Numbered from the stretch's first letter, positions 1-9,532 are shown. The stretch is 49,858 nucleotides of DNA from Tenacibaculum sp. SG-28 (GCF_002954385.1 NZ_MQVY01000007.1:19887-69744), one strand, 5' to 3'. Notes: generated by a model not told the origin, from the letters alone. A program made the numbers and translations.

Positions 1-72
1 CATACCAAATAGTATCCTTTGCTCACCTTTAGGGAGCATTTTAACTACTTGATATACCACTTTTGCATCCAA
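1..72 (-). CDS. possible N-terminus of a small protein, cut by the window edge
   Basis: A 24-codon open frame reads off the left edge from a TTG start, giving MDAKVVYQVVKMLPKGEQRI and onward. The heptad-like pattern and the phrase LPKGEQ look protein-like and resemble short helical accessory proteins, but I do not recognise a family. It lies on the element side of the integrase and would be element cargo if real. The start codon and reality of the gene are uncertain because only 72 bases are visible. Confidence 0.25.
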   Translation of the reverse strand, partial: MDAKVVYQVVKMLPKGEQRILFGM

Positions 73-156
73 ATTCTATTCTGTATTGAAAAACAGGCGA
101 AGTATACAAGGAATAAAATAAAGCGTGTGACTCTAATGTAGCTAGTTCGGCTAATT

Positions 157-208
157 CACTCTACGACACTCTACATCGCGATAAAGTAGGCTAGTGCACG
201 ATAAAGTA
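157..208. repeat. short direct repeats downstream of the integrase gene
   Basis: Two short direct repeats sit side by side in the otherwise gene-free 73-254 stretch. CACTCTAC occurs at 157-164 and 167-174 (10-bp period), and CGATAAAGTA at 179-188 and 199-208 (20-bp period). Periods of one and two helical turns would suit protein binding, for example recombinase accessory sites or an operator for the leftward reading frame at the edge, but no family is implied by the sequence. Confidence 0.4.
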
Positions 209-254
209 CCTACGGTAACCCTTTAAATAGAAAAAAATAGTCTTTTTACCTGCT

Positions 255-1579
255 TTATTGCAATAACGAAGAGTAATCTTCGGGTAATTCTACATCAATA
301 TCTCTGAGATAATGGCTAAGGGTTTCCATTTTAGTATGTCCGGTGATTAACATCAACTGACTTTTGGCCTCAAATGGGGTTTTGGTCTCCCGTATTTTTC
401 GGTATAGTTTGGTAATAAAGGTATGTCTAAAACTATACAAACCATATCGATCGTCTAATCCAAAGTAGTCTTTTACCTTTCTAAACCTTCCGGTAAATTC
501 TCCACGTTTATGCGATGCTTGTGCCTTCCAACTGCCTAGTAAGCCATTTTTGGTAAACAAAAAGGCTTTCGGATCCACACCTTCCATATCGGGTAATTGC
601 TGCAATAAGATATCCGGAATAATTTTAGTCTTTATCGGTTGGTTCTTGGTCTTTACATATAGCTTTTTGTCCTTTACATCAATATCCTCTACCCGCAATC
701 GGCATACCTCAATAGGGCGCAAAAAATTGTACGAGATAAACTGTACAAACAAATACAAACTCGGATCGGTGCTTTGCAAATACGAATACAGTTTTTGTTC
801 CATCTCTGGGGTGTAGGTCTTGTTGCGTTTTGGTGTGGTTTTTAATACCGGTATTCTTTGGATAATATTATCTGTAACAGTTCGTTATCTACCATTACCT
901 GAAATAAAGAACTCAAATCCGTTCGGGTGTTGTTTCTGTTTATAGCACTTGTTTTTTGCAGTACCTCGTTGAGGTATCTGCTCATGTCTTTCTTTTCTAT
1001 GCTTGTAATTGGTTGGTTTATAAATCCGTTTTCGGTAAGCCAAATACCAAACCTTCCGATTCTACTGCGATAACGCGACCAGGTGTTTTGGTTCATTACC
1101 TTTTGCTTTAACTCCATGGCAAAAGCAATGGCTTCTTTGCAGGTCTTCCCCTGTGCTTTCTTTGTTTTTGATTTTGATCTTGCTTTTACCTTTTTAGCAG
1201 CACGAACTTTTTTAACCGGAGCTTGTATGGGTTCGGGAATAATTTCTTGTACTGCAGGAGCTTCTTCACGGTCAAAAAACTTGCGTTTTAGTTCGGTATT
1301 GTCTTGGTAAGGATCAAAGCCTGCTTTTAAAAGTTCTACCAAAGCCTTTTGCAAAGTCATTAAAAACGAGATGCGTTCTTTTTTGGTTTTAAATTTGTTT
1401 ACGCCAGCCTTGATGTGCGGCTGTCGTTTTAGGCGTTTGGTTTTAGGATCTCGAAAAGAATAATACAAAAACCAATCCTTAGATAAAGCCTGTTTTTGTT
1501 GGGTACGAGACAGTTTAGACCACTCCGAAATCAACACTCCCCCAGTGTAGATTTTAGGCTCAGAAAAATTCAATTTCAT
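255..1579 (-). CDS. tyrosine recombinase/integrase of an integrated element, one frameshift as sequenced
   Basis: This is a site-specific tyrosine recombinase that would integrate and excise a mobile element. It is read as two pieces: an N-terminal arm/core-binding part (down to 842) and the catalytic part (803-255). The frame after the break reads NIIQRIPVLKTTPKRNKTYT straight into the catalytic piece, so one base is missing near 865-873. Repaired length is 441 residues. Catalytic motifs are visible: the first arginine in FLRPIEVCRL, YSFRHTF (Tyr where the family often has His), ITGHT and the nucleophile tyrosine in SHYLRD. I prefer the ATG at 1579 (MKLNFSEP) over the one at 1636, because the extra residues (TVNATVNV) merely translate a direct repeat. 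The gene starts close to the 3' end of a tRNA and reads away from it, the classic arrangement for an element at a tRNA attachment site. The break could be real inactivation, but it matches the error pattern elsewhere. Confidence 0.85.
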
Positions 1580-1587
1580 ATCAAAAA

Positions 1588-1610
1588 CGTTTACGGTAGC
1601 GTTTACGGTA
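1588..1610. repeat. tandem 11-bp repeats upstream of the integrase start
   Basis: CGTTTACGGTA occurs at 1588-1598 and again at 1600-1610, a 12-bp period, followed by a related CGTAAAAG. The pair lies between the tRNA 3' end and the preferred integrase start. Such repeats next to an attachment site are often recombinase arm-type sites or autoregulatory operators. The repeat is observed; the role is inferred. Confidence 0.5.
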
Positions 1611-1640
1611 CGTAAAAGTAAGAAAGTTATAGACATAAAA

Positions 1641-1668
1641 AAACGGATTGTTCCGTAACAATCCGTTT
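1641..1668 (-). terminator. intrinsic terminator of the tRNA-fMet transcript
   Basis: A perfect 12-bp stem (AAACGGATTGTT and its complement) with a 4-base loop is followed on the minus strand by a run of seven T. It sits 22 bases beyond the tRNA 3' end and in front of the integrase, so it should end tRNA transcription before the integrase gene. Confidence 0.85.
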
Positions 1669-1690
1669 AAAATCAGTAGCTTACGCCTTG

Positions 1691-1763
<73 letters not shown>

Positions 1764-1889
1764 ATTTATGTTACAAAGATACGATTTTTTATTCCTGAAA
1801 CACAAAGAATAATAGGCTTTTGTCTTTTAATTATCGTAACAGAAACAGTAACAGAACTTTAAAAAATCATTTCTTCCGTAAAAAGCACG

Positions 1890-1897
1890 TATCTTTG
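1890..1897 (+). promoter_or_regulatory. Bacteroidota -7 box for era
   Basis: TATCTTTG fits the TAnnTTTG consensus exactly. It ends four bases before the era ATG at 1902, so transcription would start at or next to the start codon and the mRNA would have almost no leader. I see no clear -33 TTG partner. Confidence 0.6.
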
Positions 1898-1901
1898 TAA
1901 T

Positions 1902-2783
1902 ATGATACACAAAGCAGGATTTGTAAACATTATTGGAAACCCTAATGTTGGAAAATCAACCTTAATGAATGCTCTAATTGGCGAGAAACTTTCCATTATT
2001 ACATCAAAAGCACAAACCACAAGACATCGTATTCTTGGTATTGTGAATGATGAAGATTATCAGATTATATTTTCAGATACCCCCGGAATAATAAAACCAG
2101 CTTATGAACTTCAAGAATCTATGATGGATTTTGTAAAATCTGCTTTTGAAGATGCCGATGTTTTGATATACATGGTAGAGGTTGGGGAAAAGGAACTCAA
2201 AAACGAGGCATTTTTCAATAAAATAATTCACAGTAAAATTCCGGTTATTCTTTTACTTAATAAAATAGATAAATCTTCACAAAAAGAAGTGGAAGAAAAA
2301 GTGGAATATTGGAAAAAGAAAGTCCCTAGCTCTTTTGTGTACGTTATTTCGGCGCTTGAAAAATTTAATGTAGAAACTGTTTTTTACAAGATTATAGAAT
2401 TATTACCAGAGGGACCTCCATTTTACCCCAAAGATCAACTGACAGATAAACCAGAACGTTTTTTTGTAAATGAAACCGTAAGAGAGAAAATTCTTCAACA
2501 GTACAAAAAAGAAATTCCTTATGCCGTGGAAGTAGAAACCGAGAGTTTTATAGAGGAGGAAGGCATTATAAAAATTCGTGCGGTAATTATGGTAGAGCGT
2601 GAAACGCAAAAAGGAATCATTATTGGGCATAAAGGCAGTGCTATAAAACGAGTTGGAACAGAAGCAAGAAAAGATTTACAGCAATTTTTTAATAAAAAAA
2701 TATTTTTAGATTTGTATGTCAAAGTAAATAAGAATTGGCGTTCTAATGAACGACAATTAAAGCGCTTTGGATATAAAGACTAG
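1902..2783 (+). CDS. era: GTPase Era, 16S rRNA/30S maturation factor
   Basis: Era is an essential GTPase that binds the 3' end of 16S rRNA and helps assemble the 30S subunit. The 293-residue protein has the usual length and order: the P-loop GNPNVGKST at residues 12-20, DTPG in switch II, NKID for guanine recognition, and a C-terminal KH RNA-binding domain with GHKGSAIKRVG. The ATG at 1902 is only four bases from a -7 promoter box. In many flavobacteria era lies directly beside der; here a regulator and a DJ-1 protein lie between them. Confidence 0.97.
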   Translation: MIHKAGFVNIIGNPNVGKSTLMNALIGEKLSIITSKAQTTRHRILGIVNDEDYQIIFSDTPGIIKPAYELQESMMDFVKSAFEDADVLIYMVEVGEKELKNEAFFNKIIHSKIPVILLLNKIDKSSQKEVEEKVEYWKKKVPSSFVYVISALEKFNVETVFYKIIELLPEGPPFYPKDQLTDKPERFFVNETVREKILQQYKKEIPYAVEVETESFIEEEGIIKIRAVIMVERETQKGIIIGHKGSAIKRVGTEARKDLQQFFNKKIFLDLYVKVNKNWRSNERQLKRFGYKD

Positions 2784-2800
2784 ATTTCATTTTTTTAACT

Positions 2801-3379
2801 ATGGAAAACGAAATTCTGTTATCGGTATTTAAAGATTATTCCTTAGGTGCTGAGGAAAGAAGACAAATCGCAACTTGTTTTGAGAAAATAGAACTACCCA
2901 AAGGAAGCATACTTTTAAAGGCTGGAGAATTGGTACAACACCAATACTACGTGGAAAGTGGCTGTTTAAGAACCTACTATTTACAAGAAACCGGAAAACA
3001 ACACACCCTACAATTTGCTATCAAAGATTGGTGGATTAGCGATTACACTGCTTACTTCTCACAGAGCAAAGCAATGTTGCATATTGAATGTGTAAAAACT
3101 GCTGTTGTCTATAAAATTTCGGAGAAAGACATGCAATTATTGTACAAAAGAATTCCAGTACTAGAAACTTTCTTTCGCCTTAAATTAGAAAAAGCCTTCG
3201 CAAGTTTTCAACGTCGAATATTATCAAATTTAGCAAAACCTGCAACCGTTCGCTATCAAGAATTTTTAGTAAAGTATCCCAGAATAGAAAAGAACCTAAA
3301 CAATTACCACATTGCTTCTTATCTGGGAATAACAACAGAGAGTCTCAGTAGAATAAGAAAATCTATATTGAAAAAATAA
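2801..3379 (+). CDS. Crp/Fnr-type transcription regulator
   Basis: A 192-residue regulator with an N-terminal cyclic-nucleotide-binding-like beta-roll (KGSILLKAGELVQHQYYVESGC near residues 30-55) and a C-terminal helix-turn-helix (NYHIASYLGITTESLSRIRK). I see no iron-sulfur cysteine cluster of the Fnr type, and ligand binding cannot be judged. It starts 17 bases after era and is probably read through from it. The next gene encodes a DJ-1/PfpI protein with its own promoter, a plausible target. A distant paralog is at 48306-48884. Confidence 0.88.
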   Translation: MENEILLSVFKDYSLGAEERRQIATCFEKIELPKGSILLKAGELVQHQYYVESGCLRTYYLQETGKQHTLQFAIKDWWISDYTAYFSQSKAMLHIECVKTAVVYKISEKDMQLLYKRIPVLETFFRLKLEKAFASFQRRILSNLAKPATVRYQEFLVKYPRIEKNLNNYHIASYLGITTESLSRIRKSILKK

Positions 3380-3419
3380 TTTCTTACCATACATCAATTT
3401 TTACATTTCTCCTCCTTTA

Positions 3420-3427
3420 TATTTTTG
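3420..3427 (+). promoter_or_regulatory. -7 box for the DJ-1/PfpI gene
   Basis: TATTTTTG fits TAnnTTTG. It would give a leader of roughly 35-40 bases before the ATG at 3471. No convincing -33 element is visible. Confidence 0.5.
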
Positions 3428-3470
3428 TAATGTATTCGAATAGAATACCTTTTCACGTAAAATAAGAAAA

Positions 3471-4151
3471 ATGAAAAAAATAGTATTTGTAATGACAAGC
3501 CATGATACGCTTGGAAATACAGGAGAAAAAACAGGATTTTGGATTGAAGAATTTGCAGCTCCTTATTATAAGTTAAAAGAGAAAGGATTTGCGATTACTA
3601 TTGCGTCGCCAAAGGGAGGACAGGCTCCAATAGACCCAAAAAGTGAACTTCCAGACTTCCAAACTCCTGCAACAGAAAAATACAATACCGATACAGAGAC
3701 ACAAAACGCAATTGCCAATACACAACCATTAAACACGATTAATGCCGCAGACTACGATGCAGTTTTTTATCCCGGTGGCCATGGACCACTTTGGGATTTA
3801 GCAGAAGACAAAAGCTCAATTGCACTAATTGAAAGCTTTAATACACAAAACAAACCCATAGCGGCAGTATGTCATGCACCTGCGGTATTCAAACACACTA
3901 AAAATTCGGATGGTTCTCCATTGGTAAATAATAAAAAAGTAACTGGTTTTTCCAATACAGAAGAAGAAGCAGTTCAATTAACAGCTATTGTTCCATTTTT
4001 AGTAGAAGATATGCTACAAGAAAACGGTGGAATCTATTCGAAAAAAGAAGACTGGCATCCCTATGCTATAGAGGATGGTAATATAATAACAGGACAAAAT
4101 CCAGCTTCATCAGAATTAGTTGCAGAGTTACTCTCCAATTCACTTTCATAA
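3471..4151 (+). CDS. DJ-1/PfpI family protein (Hsp31-like glyoxalase/chaperone type)
   Basis: A 226-residue single-domain protein of the DJ-1/PfpI superfamily. The nucleophile elbow AAVCHAP puts the reactive cysteine at residue 134, and GFWIEEF near residues 23-29 supplies the partner glutamate. Both are typical of the Hsp31/class I amidotransferase-like branch, whose members act on methylglyoxal or protect proteins in stress. The exact activity is not decided by the sequence. It follows a Crp/Fnr regulator and ends before a strong terminator. Confidence 0.88.
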   Translation: MKKIVFVMTSHDTLGNTGEKTGFWIEEFAAPYYKLKEKGFAITIASPKGGQAPIDPKSELPDFQTPATEKYNTDTETQNAIANTQPLNTINAADYDAVFYPGGHGPLWDLAEDKSSIALIESFNTQNKPIAAVCHAPAVFKHTKNSDGSPLVNNKKVTGFSNTEEEAVQLTAIVPFLVEDMLQENGGIYSKKEDWHPYAIEDGNIITGQNPASSELVAELLSNSLS

Positions 4152-4200
4152 TTTCTTCCCAGACAATTATAATCAACTATTAGCAACTCGCAACTGTAAA

Positions 4201-4227
4201 AACAAGCCTTCGTGGGCTTGTTTTTTT
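4201..4227 (+). terminator. intrinsic terminator after the DJ-1/PfpI gene
   Basis: AACAAGCC pairs with GGCTTGTT around a six-base loop and is followed by a T run. An A run precedes the stem, so it could also work on the other strand. It isolates the DJ-1 gene from der. Confidence 0.88.
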
Positions 4228-4320
4228 ATTACAACTACTACAAAACACTAATTTCCTCTAAAACTAGTCGCTTTAAATTATAGATTTCAAAACCATAGTG
4301 GTTTTATTTTCCAGAAACAC

Positions 4321-4328
4321 TACCTTTG
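4321..4328 (+). promoter_or_regulatory. -7 box for der
   Basis: TACCTTTG fits TAnnTTTG and ends four bases before the der ATG, the same spacing as at era. This predicts a leaderless or nearly leaderless transcript. Confidence 0.6.
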
Positions 4329-4332
4329 CAAA

Positions 4333-5643
4333 ATGAGTAATATTATAGCCATAGTTGGAAGACCCAACGTAGGAAAATCTACCTTATTTAATCGTTTGGT
4401 AAAACGTCGTGAAGCCATTGTTGATTCTGTTAGTGGTGTTACCAGAGACAGACATTATGGAAAATCAGAATGGAATGGAAAAGAATTTTCTGTTATAGAC
4501 ACGGGTGGATATGTGGTAGGATCTGATGATATCTTTGAAGGTGAAATTCGAAAACAAGTGCAACTAGCCATAGACGAGGCAGATATTATTGTATTTGTAG
4601 TAGATGTCGAACAAGGTATTACTCCAATGGATGATGAAGTGGCAAAAATACTCCGCCAAGTTAAAAAACCCCTATTTATTGCGGTTAACAAAGTAGACAA
4701 TGCGATGCGTGATGTAGATGCGGTTGAATTTTACAATTTAGGTCTTGGAGATTACTACACGATCTCTTCCATTAACGGAAGTGGGACTGGAGACCTACTC
4801 GATGCCATCGCAGCGGAAATTCCTGCTCCGTTCGACGATGAAAAGGCTGCAGAAGAACTTCCTCGTTTCGCTGTTGTTGGAAGGCCAAATGCAGGTAAAT
4901 CTTCTTTTATCAACGCCTTAATTGGAGAAGATAGAAATATTGTCACCAATATAGCGGGTACAACACGAGATTCTATCGACACGAAATACAACCGATTTGG
5001 CTTTGATTTTAACCTAGTTGATACCGCCGGAATTAGAAAAAAATCGAAAGTAAAAGAAGATTTAGAATTTTACTCGGTAATGCGTGCTGTCCGAGCGATC
5101 GAGCATTGTGACGTTGCCATTGTGGTTATAGATGCTACAAGAGATTTTGAAGGGCAAGATGAAAAGATTTTTTGGCTTGCAGAAAAAAACAGAAAAGGCA
5201 TCGTAATTTTAGTGAATAAATGGGATTTAATTGAGAAAGAAACAAATACAATGCGTGACTTTGAAGAAAAAATCCGAAAAAAGATTGCACCCTTTACTGA
5301 CGTTCCAATCGTATTTATTTCAGTTTTGACCAAACAACGAATTTTTAAAGCGATTGAAACTGCTGTGGAAGTTTTTGAAAATAGAAAACGTCGTATACAA
5401 ACCAGTAAATTAAATGAAACAATGCTGGAAATTATGCAGCATAATCCGCCACCAGCTACCAAAGGTAAATTTATCAAAATAAAATATTGCATGCAGTTGC
5501 CAACGCATACACCTCAATTTGCTTTTTTTGCCAATCTTCCGCAATACATCAAAGAACCTTACAAAAGATATGTAGAAAATCAATTGCGAGAAATTTATGA
5601 TTTTACTGGGGTACCGATAAGTATTTATTTCCGACAAAAATAA
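4333..5643 (+). CDS. der: GTPase Der (EngA), 50S ribosome assembly
   Basis: Der is an essential double GTPase that assists 50S assembly. The 436-residue protein has two G domains in tandem, with P-loops GRPNVGKST (residues 9-17) and GRPNAGKSS (about residue 183), switch motifs DTGG and DTAG, NKVD and NKWD, and a C-terminal KH-like domain ending in ISIYFRQK. Length is normal. It has its own promoter immediately before the ATG. Confidence 0.97.
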   Translation: MSNIIAIVGRPNVGKSTLFNRLVKRREAIVDSVSGVTRDRHYGKSEWNGKEFSVIDTGGYVVGSDDIFEGEIRKQVQLAIDEADIIVFVVDVEQGITPMDDEVAKILRQVKKPLFIAVNKVDNAMRDVDAVEFYNLGLGDYYTISSINGSGTGDLLDAIAAEIPAPFDDEKAAEELPRFAVVGRPNAGKSSFINALIGEDRNIVTNIAGTTRDSIDTKYNRFGFDFNLVDTAGIRKKSKVKEDLEFYSVMRAVRAIEHCDVAIVVIDATRDFEGQDEKIFWLAEKNRKGIVILVNKWDLIEKETNTMRDFEEKIRKKIAPFTDVPIVFISVLTKQRIFKAIETAVEVFENRKRRIQTSKLNETMLEIMQHNPPPATKGKFIKIKYCMQLPTHTPQFAFFANLPQYIKEPYKRYVENQLREIYDFTGVPISIYFRQK

Positions 5644-5717
5644 GATTTTACAAGCCTTTTAAGGCTTCTTAACAATAATAATTCAACTACTTACAAAATT
5701 ATAATTTTAGGCAGAAA

Positions 5718-5735
5718 TCGTATGTGCACATACGA
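5718..5735. promoter_or_regulatory. 18-bp perfect palindrome, probable operator
   Basis: TCGTATGTGCACATACGA is a perfect inverted repeat with no spacer. It ends 17 bases before the -7 box at 5753, so it covers the expected -33 region of the promoter for the large GAF-domain gene. That position suits a dimeric DNA-binding protein, more likely a repressor. It has no poly-T tail, so it is not a terminator. The cognate regulator is unknown. Confidence 0.6.
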
Positions 5736-5752
5736 AAGCCACATGAAATTAG

Positions 5753-5760
5753 TATTTTTG
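5753..5760 (+). promoter_or_regulatory. -7 box for the GAF-domain gene
   Basis: TATTTTTG matches TAnnTTTG, 28 bases before the ATG at 5789. The 18-bp palindrome at 5718-5735 overlaps where a -33 element would lie. Confidence 0.55.
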
Positions 5761-5788
5761 TACTTTTACCTAAGGTAAATTAAATACG

Positions 5789-8181
5789 ATGGAGATAAGA
5801 AATTTACAAGGCGTTGAAAAATTAGAGTTACCCATATCTTTTAGTATTAGTTTCAAAAAGATAGTTGATGGTATCGAAAGATATGCGAGTGATGCGCTAA
5901 AAACGCACCCGTTTCACCAAACCTCTAAAGTACTGCTTAAACAAATTGAACAGTACCCTGAATTAATCTCGGGATTTTCTAACTTTTCATTGCTAGAAAA
6001 ACACAATGAAACCATAGATTTACTTTTGGCGGCATTGTTTCCTGAAATACTATCTACAAATGAAATAAAAACAGCCACCATACCTTTCTCCTTTACTTCC
6101 TTTAAATTTACGAAGCGTTTTAAGACTATTTTAGAAAATGCTGGGGAAGATTACGAACTCAAAGTGCGTAATTTTGAAGACGACACAATGTATATTTTTG
6201 TATGTACTTTTATTCTAAACTACGTCTATAAATTTACCGTTGATCTAAAACGCCCTTTCTATTTTGATATACCCGATCAAAAACTAGGAATCACAAAGCA
6301 CTACAAAGTAGCCATTAATGCCGATTTCATGGAGGTTATCCCTACGGATAAAGCTCCTGTAATCACAGAAGAAGACTATAAATTATTATTGGAAAACTTT
6401 GATAATATTGCACTTTGGAAAGAAAAATTCCCTCCAGAGTCTTATATATTGAAGGGATTTGCCATCATGAATTTATTTGATGTTTCGGTAGACGAGACCT
6501 TAACAGCCATTCGGACAAATCTTTTGCGTAAAGACGATGGTAGCATATTAAAAAATTTACAAAAAAACCTCAGTGCTTTTTTTGCTATAAGAGATTTAAA
6601 AGTTGGATATTCTGTATTTGATGTTGGTAACGTAAACGAAAGATCTTTGCGAGTTAAAAGATCCGAAAGCATACTATTAGAAGATAGCACCTCTGTTACT
6701 TGCAAAGATTTTTTTGTGACCATATAATAGCACAATTGTTCAAAGAGAAAAAAGACGTGGTAATTTCTGACATCTCAAAATATGGTGCCATTACCCAAGA
6801 AAATGCTTTTTACAAGCGATTGAAAAAGAATAATATTGGGAGTATCATATTGTTACCTATTAATACCTCTAATAAAAAGGAAGCTGTATTATTAGAAATC
6901 GGGGCTCCTAAAGAATACCAATTGAATACAGTTAACAAATACAAACTCAAAGATATTCTTCCTGTTTTTGAGGCTTCTGCAGATAGAAACTCAGAAGAGT
7001 TCTTAAACATACTTGAAGCTACAATTCAAGAGCACTACACCTCCATACATCCTGCTGTAAAGTGGCGATTTTATGAAGCCGCGGAAAATTACCAACAAGC
7101 ATTAAATTTCAAAAATGAAGATGCCAAAATTGAGGAAATTATTTTCCCAAATGTCTTTCCATTGTACGGTCAAATTGATGTAAAGGGGTCTTCAGAAGAG
7201 AGAAATAAATCCATTAAGGAAGATCTAACGAAGCAACTTCAGTTAGCTATTGCAGTATTAAACGAAGCCTCTGTACTTGAAAACTTACCAATTTACAAAG
7301 AACTAAGCTTCAGAGTAAAAGCGTACTTAACCGAAATTAAGCTAGGGCTAAAAGCCGGAGATGAAGTGTCTATACTAGATTTTTTAAAAAAAGATATCTA
7401 TCCTGTATTTAACCATTTTAAAAAACAGAATAACTCTTTAAAAGATCTCGTGCAGCAATACATGGAAACCATAGACCCGGATCTTCATGTAATCTATCAT
7501 AAGAGAAAGCTATATGAGGAAAGCGTTACGAAATTAAATGATAAGTTGGCAAAATATCTAGACACGAAACAAGAAGAAGCACAGAAAATGTTTCCTCATT
7601 ATTTTGAGCGTTACAAAACCGATGGCGTGGAATACAACATGTACATTGGGCAATCGCTTACTAAAGCAAAAACATTCGATTTTCTTTACTTGTATAATTT
7701 AAGATTGTGGCAACTTCAAAATATGTGTGAATTGGAAAATATTGCGCATCAGATGAGGAAAGAATTGCCATATCCTCTTGAGGTTGCATCTCTAATTTTA
7801 GTGCACAGCAATTCATTATCTATAAAATTTCGCATGGAAGAGAAACAATTTGATGTAGATGGCGCCTACAATATTCGTTATGAAATTATAAAAAAACGTA
7901 TTGACAAAGCCCATTTAAAGAATTCGGAGGAACGCTTAACTGTTCCTAATAAGATATCGATTGTATATTCCCAAGACAAAGATGCTGAAGAATATATAAA
8001 GTACATTAAATATCTACAATCTAAAAAATTACTTGGCGAAGTGGAATATTTAGAATTAGAAGATTTACAAGGAGTTTCTGGCCTAAAAGCTCTACGTGTA
8101 GCGGTTGTTTATCAAAAAAACTTTTCTAAAAAAAATACCTTAACTGTAGATCAGATATTATCAGAGTTCAAGAAACACTAA
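5789..8181 (+). CDS. large GAF-domain protein of unknown role, one frameshift as sequenced
   Basis: The gene is read as two frames (to 6727 and from about 6700). They join at the seven-T run at 6710-6716: with eight T the protein continues as CKDFFCDHIIAQLFKEKKDV with no stop. Repaired length is 797 residues, a whole number of codons. There is no signal peptide or membrane segment, so it is probably cytoplasmic. The part around residues 280-410 looks like a GAF-type sensor domain (GSIILLPINTS, VLLEIGAP). The remainder is mostly helical and of no function I recognise. Similar long GAF-annotated proteins are known from flavobacteria. It stands alone behind a promoter with a palindromic operator-like site and converges with the HD-PycTM gene 36 bases downstream. 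Confidence 0.75.
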
Positions 8182-8217
8182 TATTAAGTATTCTATCTCT
8201 CCTAAGAAAGTACATAA

Positions 8218-9425
8218 TCAAACAGAATGTGCTGCCGAACTCTGTAAATAAAACGCAACCACAAATGCGATAACACTAACAATTAAACCAATCATAAACA
8301 CCGTATAGGTAGTTCGCAACAAATTGTACTTTCTATTTAATACTAATCCTAAAAAATAGAGATCCTTGGTTAACGAGCCATACAGATAATCGCGATCCTT
8401 TAACATTTCGTCCATCGCCCATTCAAATTCGGTCAAACTCATTTTGTGGAAGTTCCCAAAAAAATCAGGTTTACTTTTTTTGCTGCTACATCTTCTTTAG
8501 TAAATTTTCCCTGGGTTACATTTGGTCTGGTTGCCAAAATCGATAGAATGATAGAAACCATCGTAAAAAAAATAAAAATAACAGATGGAATAAGTAAATA
8601 TGCATTAGATGGATTATCTAACTTAGGTATCAAAGTAGATATCGTCATTGAAATAATAATGGCATTCACAGACAGTAAAATATTAGCTTTCGTATCTGCT
8701 ATATCACTAAGCGTTATGTGATTTCGCAATGCAACACGAAACATGGTTTCAATACCTCTACCAGGAGCTTCCTTTACTTTTTTTGGCGACGTCACTTCTT
8801 CTTTTTTTTGCACTAACTTTTCTTTAAGACGACCTAGCTTTTTTTGCGCTTTTAACTGCACTGCAATATTTTTAGATTTTTGTGTACCCCATAGTTTAGC
8901 ACCTCCAACAGAGTAAAATTGATGCTTGTGTACCAAGAAATTAATATTACTCTGCAACCATTCTTGATCTGTAAAAGTTTTAGTTTGCGAGAGTTCAAAC
9001 TCCTTTCTGAGCAGTTCGGAATATTCATTGTAATTTTCACTACCTACATGAGAACAATCTGCATCTTTTAACAACCTGCCTAATTTTGTTATGGGCTTCT
9101 CTCCAAGTTTGGTTGCGAGTATTGCTTGTGAAACATCTGCGATAAAGTGCTCTGCTCCTAATTTAGTTAAAAATTCAGTTGCGATACGCACACTTTCTTC
9201 TTCATGATTTAAAGGATGCAATACATACCCCGTATCGTGAAACCAAGCTGCCACACTAAGTTTTTGTCTTTCTTCCTCCTCTAACAGTTCTAAGTCTGCC
9301 AATACCGCTGCTTGTTGAACCACACGCTGGGTATGTGCAATATTGTGATATACGTAATTTGTATTCAAATTTGCATTGAAAAAAGAAAGCACATGATGCT
9401 CGCTCTTGGCTATTATATCCTTCAT
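8218..9425 (-). CDS. HD phosphohydrolase fused to a Pycsar-effector-like (DUF5706/PycTM) membrane domain, one frameshift as sequenced
   Basis: The N-terminal 130 residues form an HD metal-dependent phosphohydrolase domain: His31 in NIAHTQRV, the His63-Asp64 pair in AWFHDTGY, and Asp121 in LLKDADCSH. After a charged linker, residues about 232-400 match the PycTM/DUF5706 membrane domain: SDIADTKANILLSVNAIIIS, a transmembrane pair, then MSLTEFEWAMDEM and a last hydrophobic helix. The frame breaks at a seven-A run (plus strand 8459-8465). With eight, the protein reads IFFGNFHKMSLTEFEW without a stop and is 402 residues. PycTM domains are cyclic-nucleotide-triggered effectors in Pycsar defence, and HD domains can hydrolyse nucleotides. 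No nucleotide cyclase lies nearby, so a defence role is not shown and a housekeeping role is possible. Confidence 0.8.
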
Positions 9426-9483
9426 AGTAAAACTGCTTAAAAAGTAGGTAAAAATAACTATTCTTTATCATTTTTAATAATTG

Positions 9484-9491
9484 TAAATTTG
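9484..9491 (+). promoter_or_regulatory. -7 box for msrB
   Basis: TAAATTTG fits TAnnTTTG and lies 41 bases before the ATG at 9533. It stands in the divergent region between the HD-PycTM gene and msrB. Confidence 0.5.
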
Positions 9492-9532
9492 TAAGAAGAC
9501 AGGAGCAAGAACAAACCCAAAATTTATTACGT

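Noticed and set aside
550..816. Plus-strand open frame over the integrase gene
   Set aside because: It is the antisense shadow of the catalytic domain, which has clear family motifs on the minus strand.
8218..8442. Separate small membrane protein starting MSLTEFEWAMDEM
   Set aside because: It is the C-terminal part of the PycTM domain; adding one base joins it to the HD protein without a stop.
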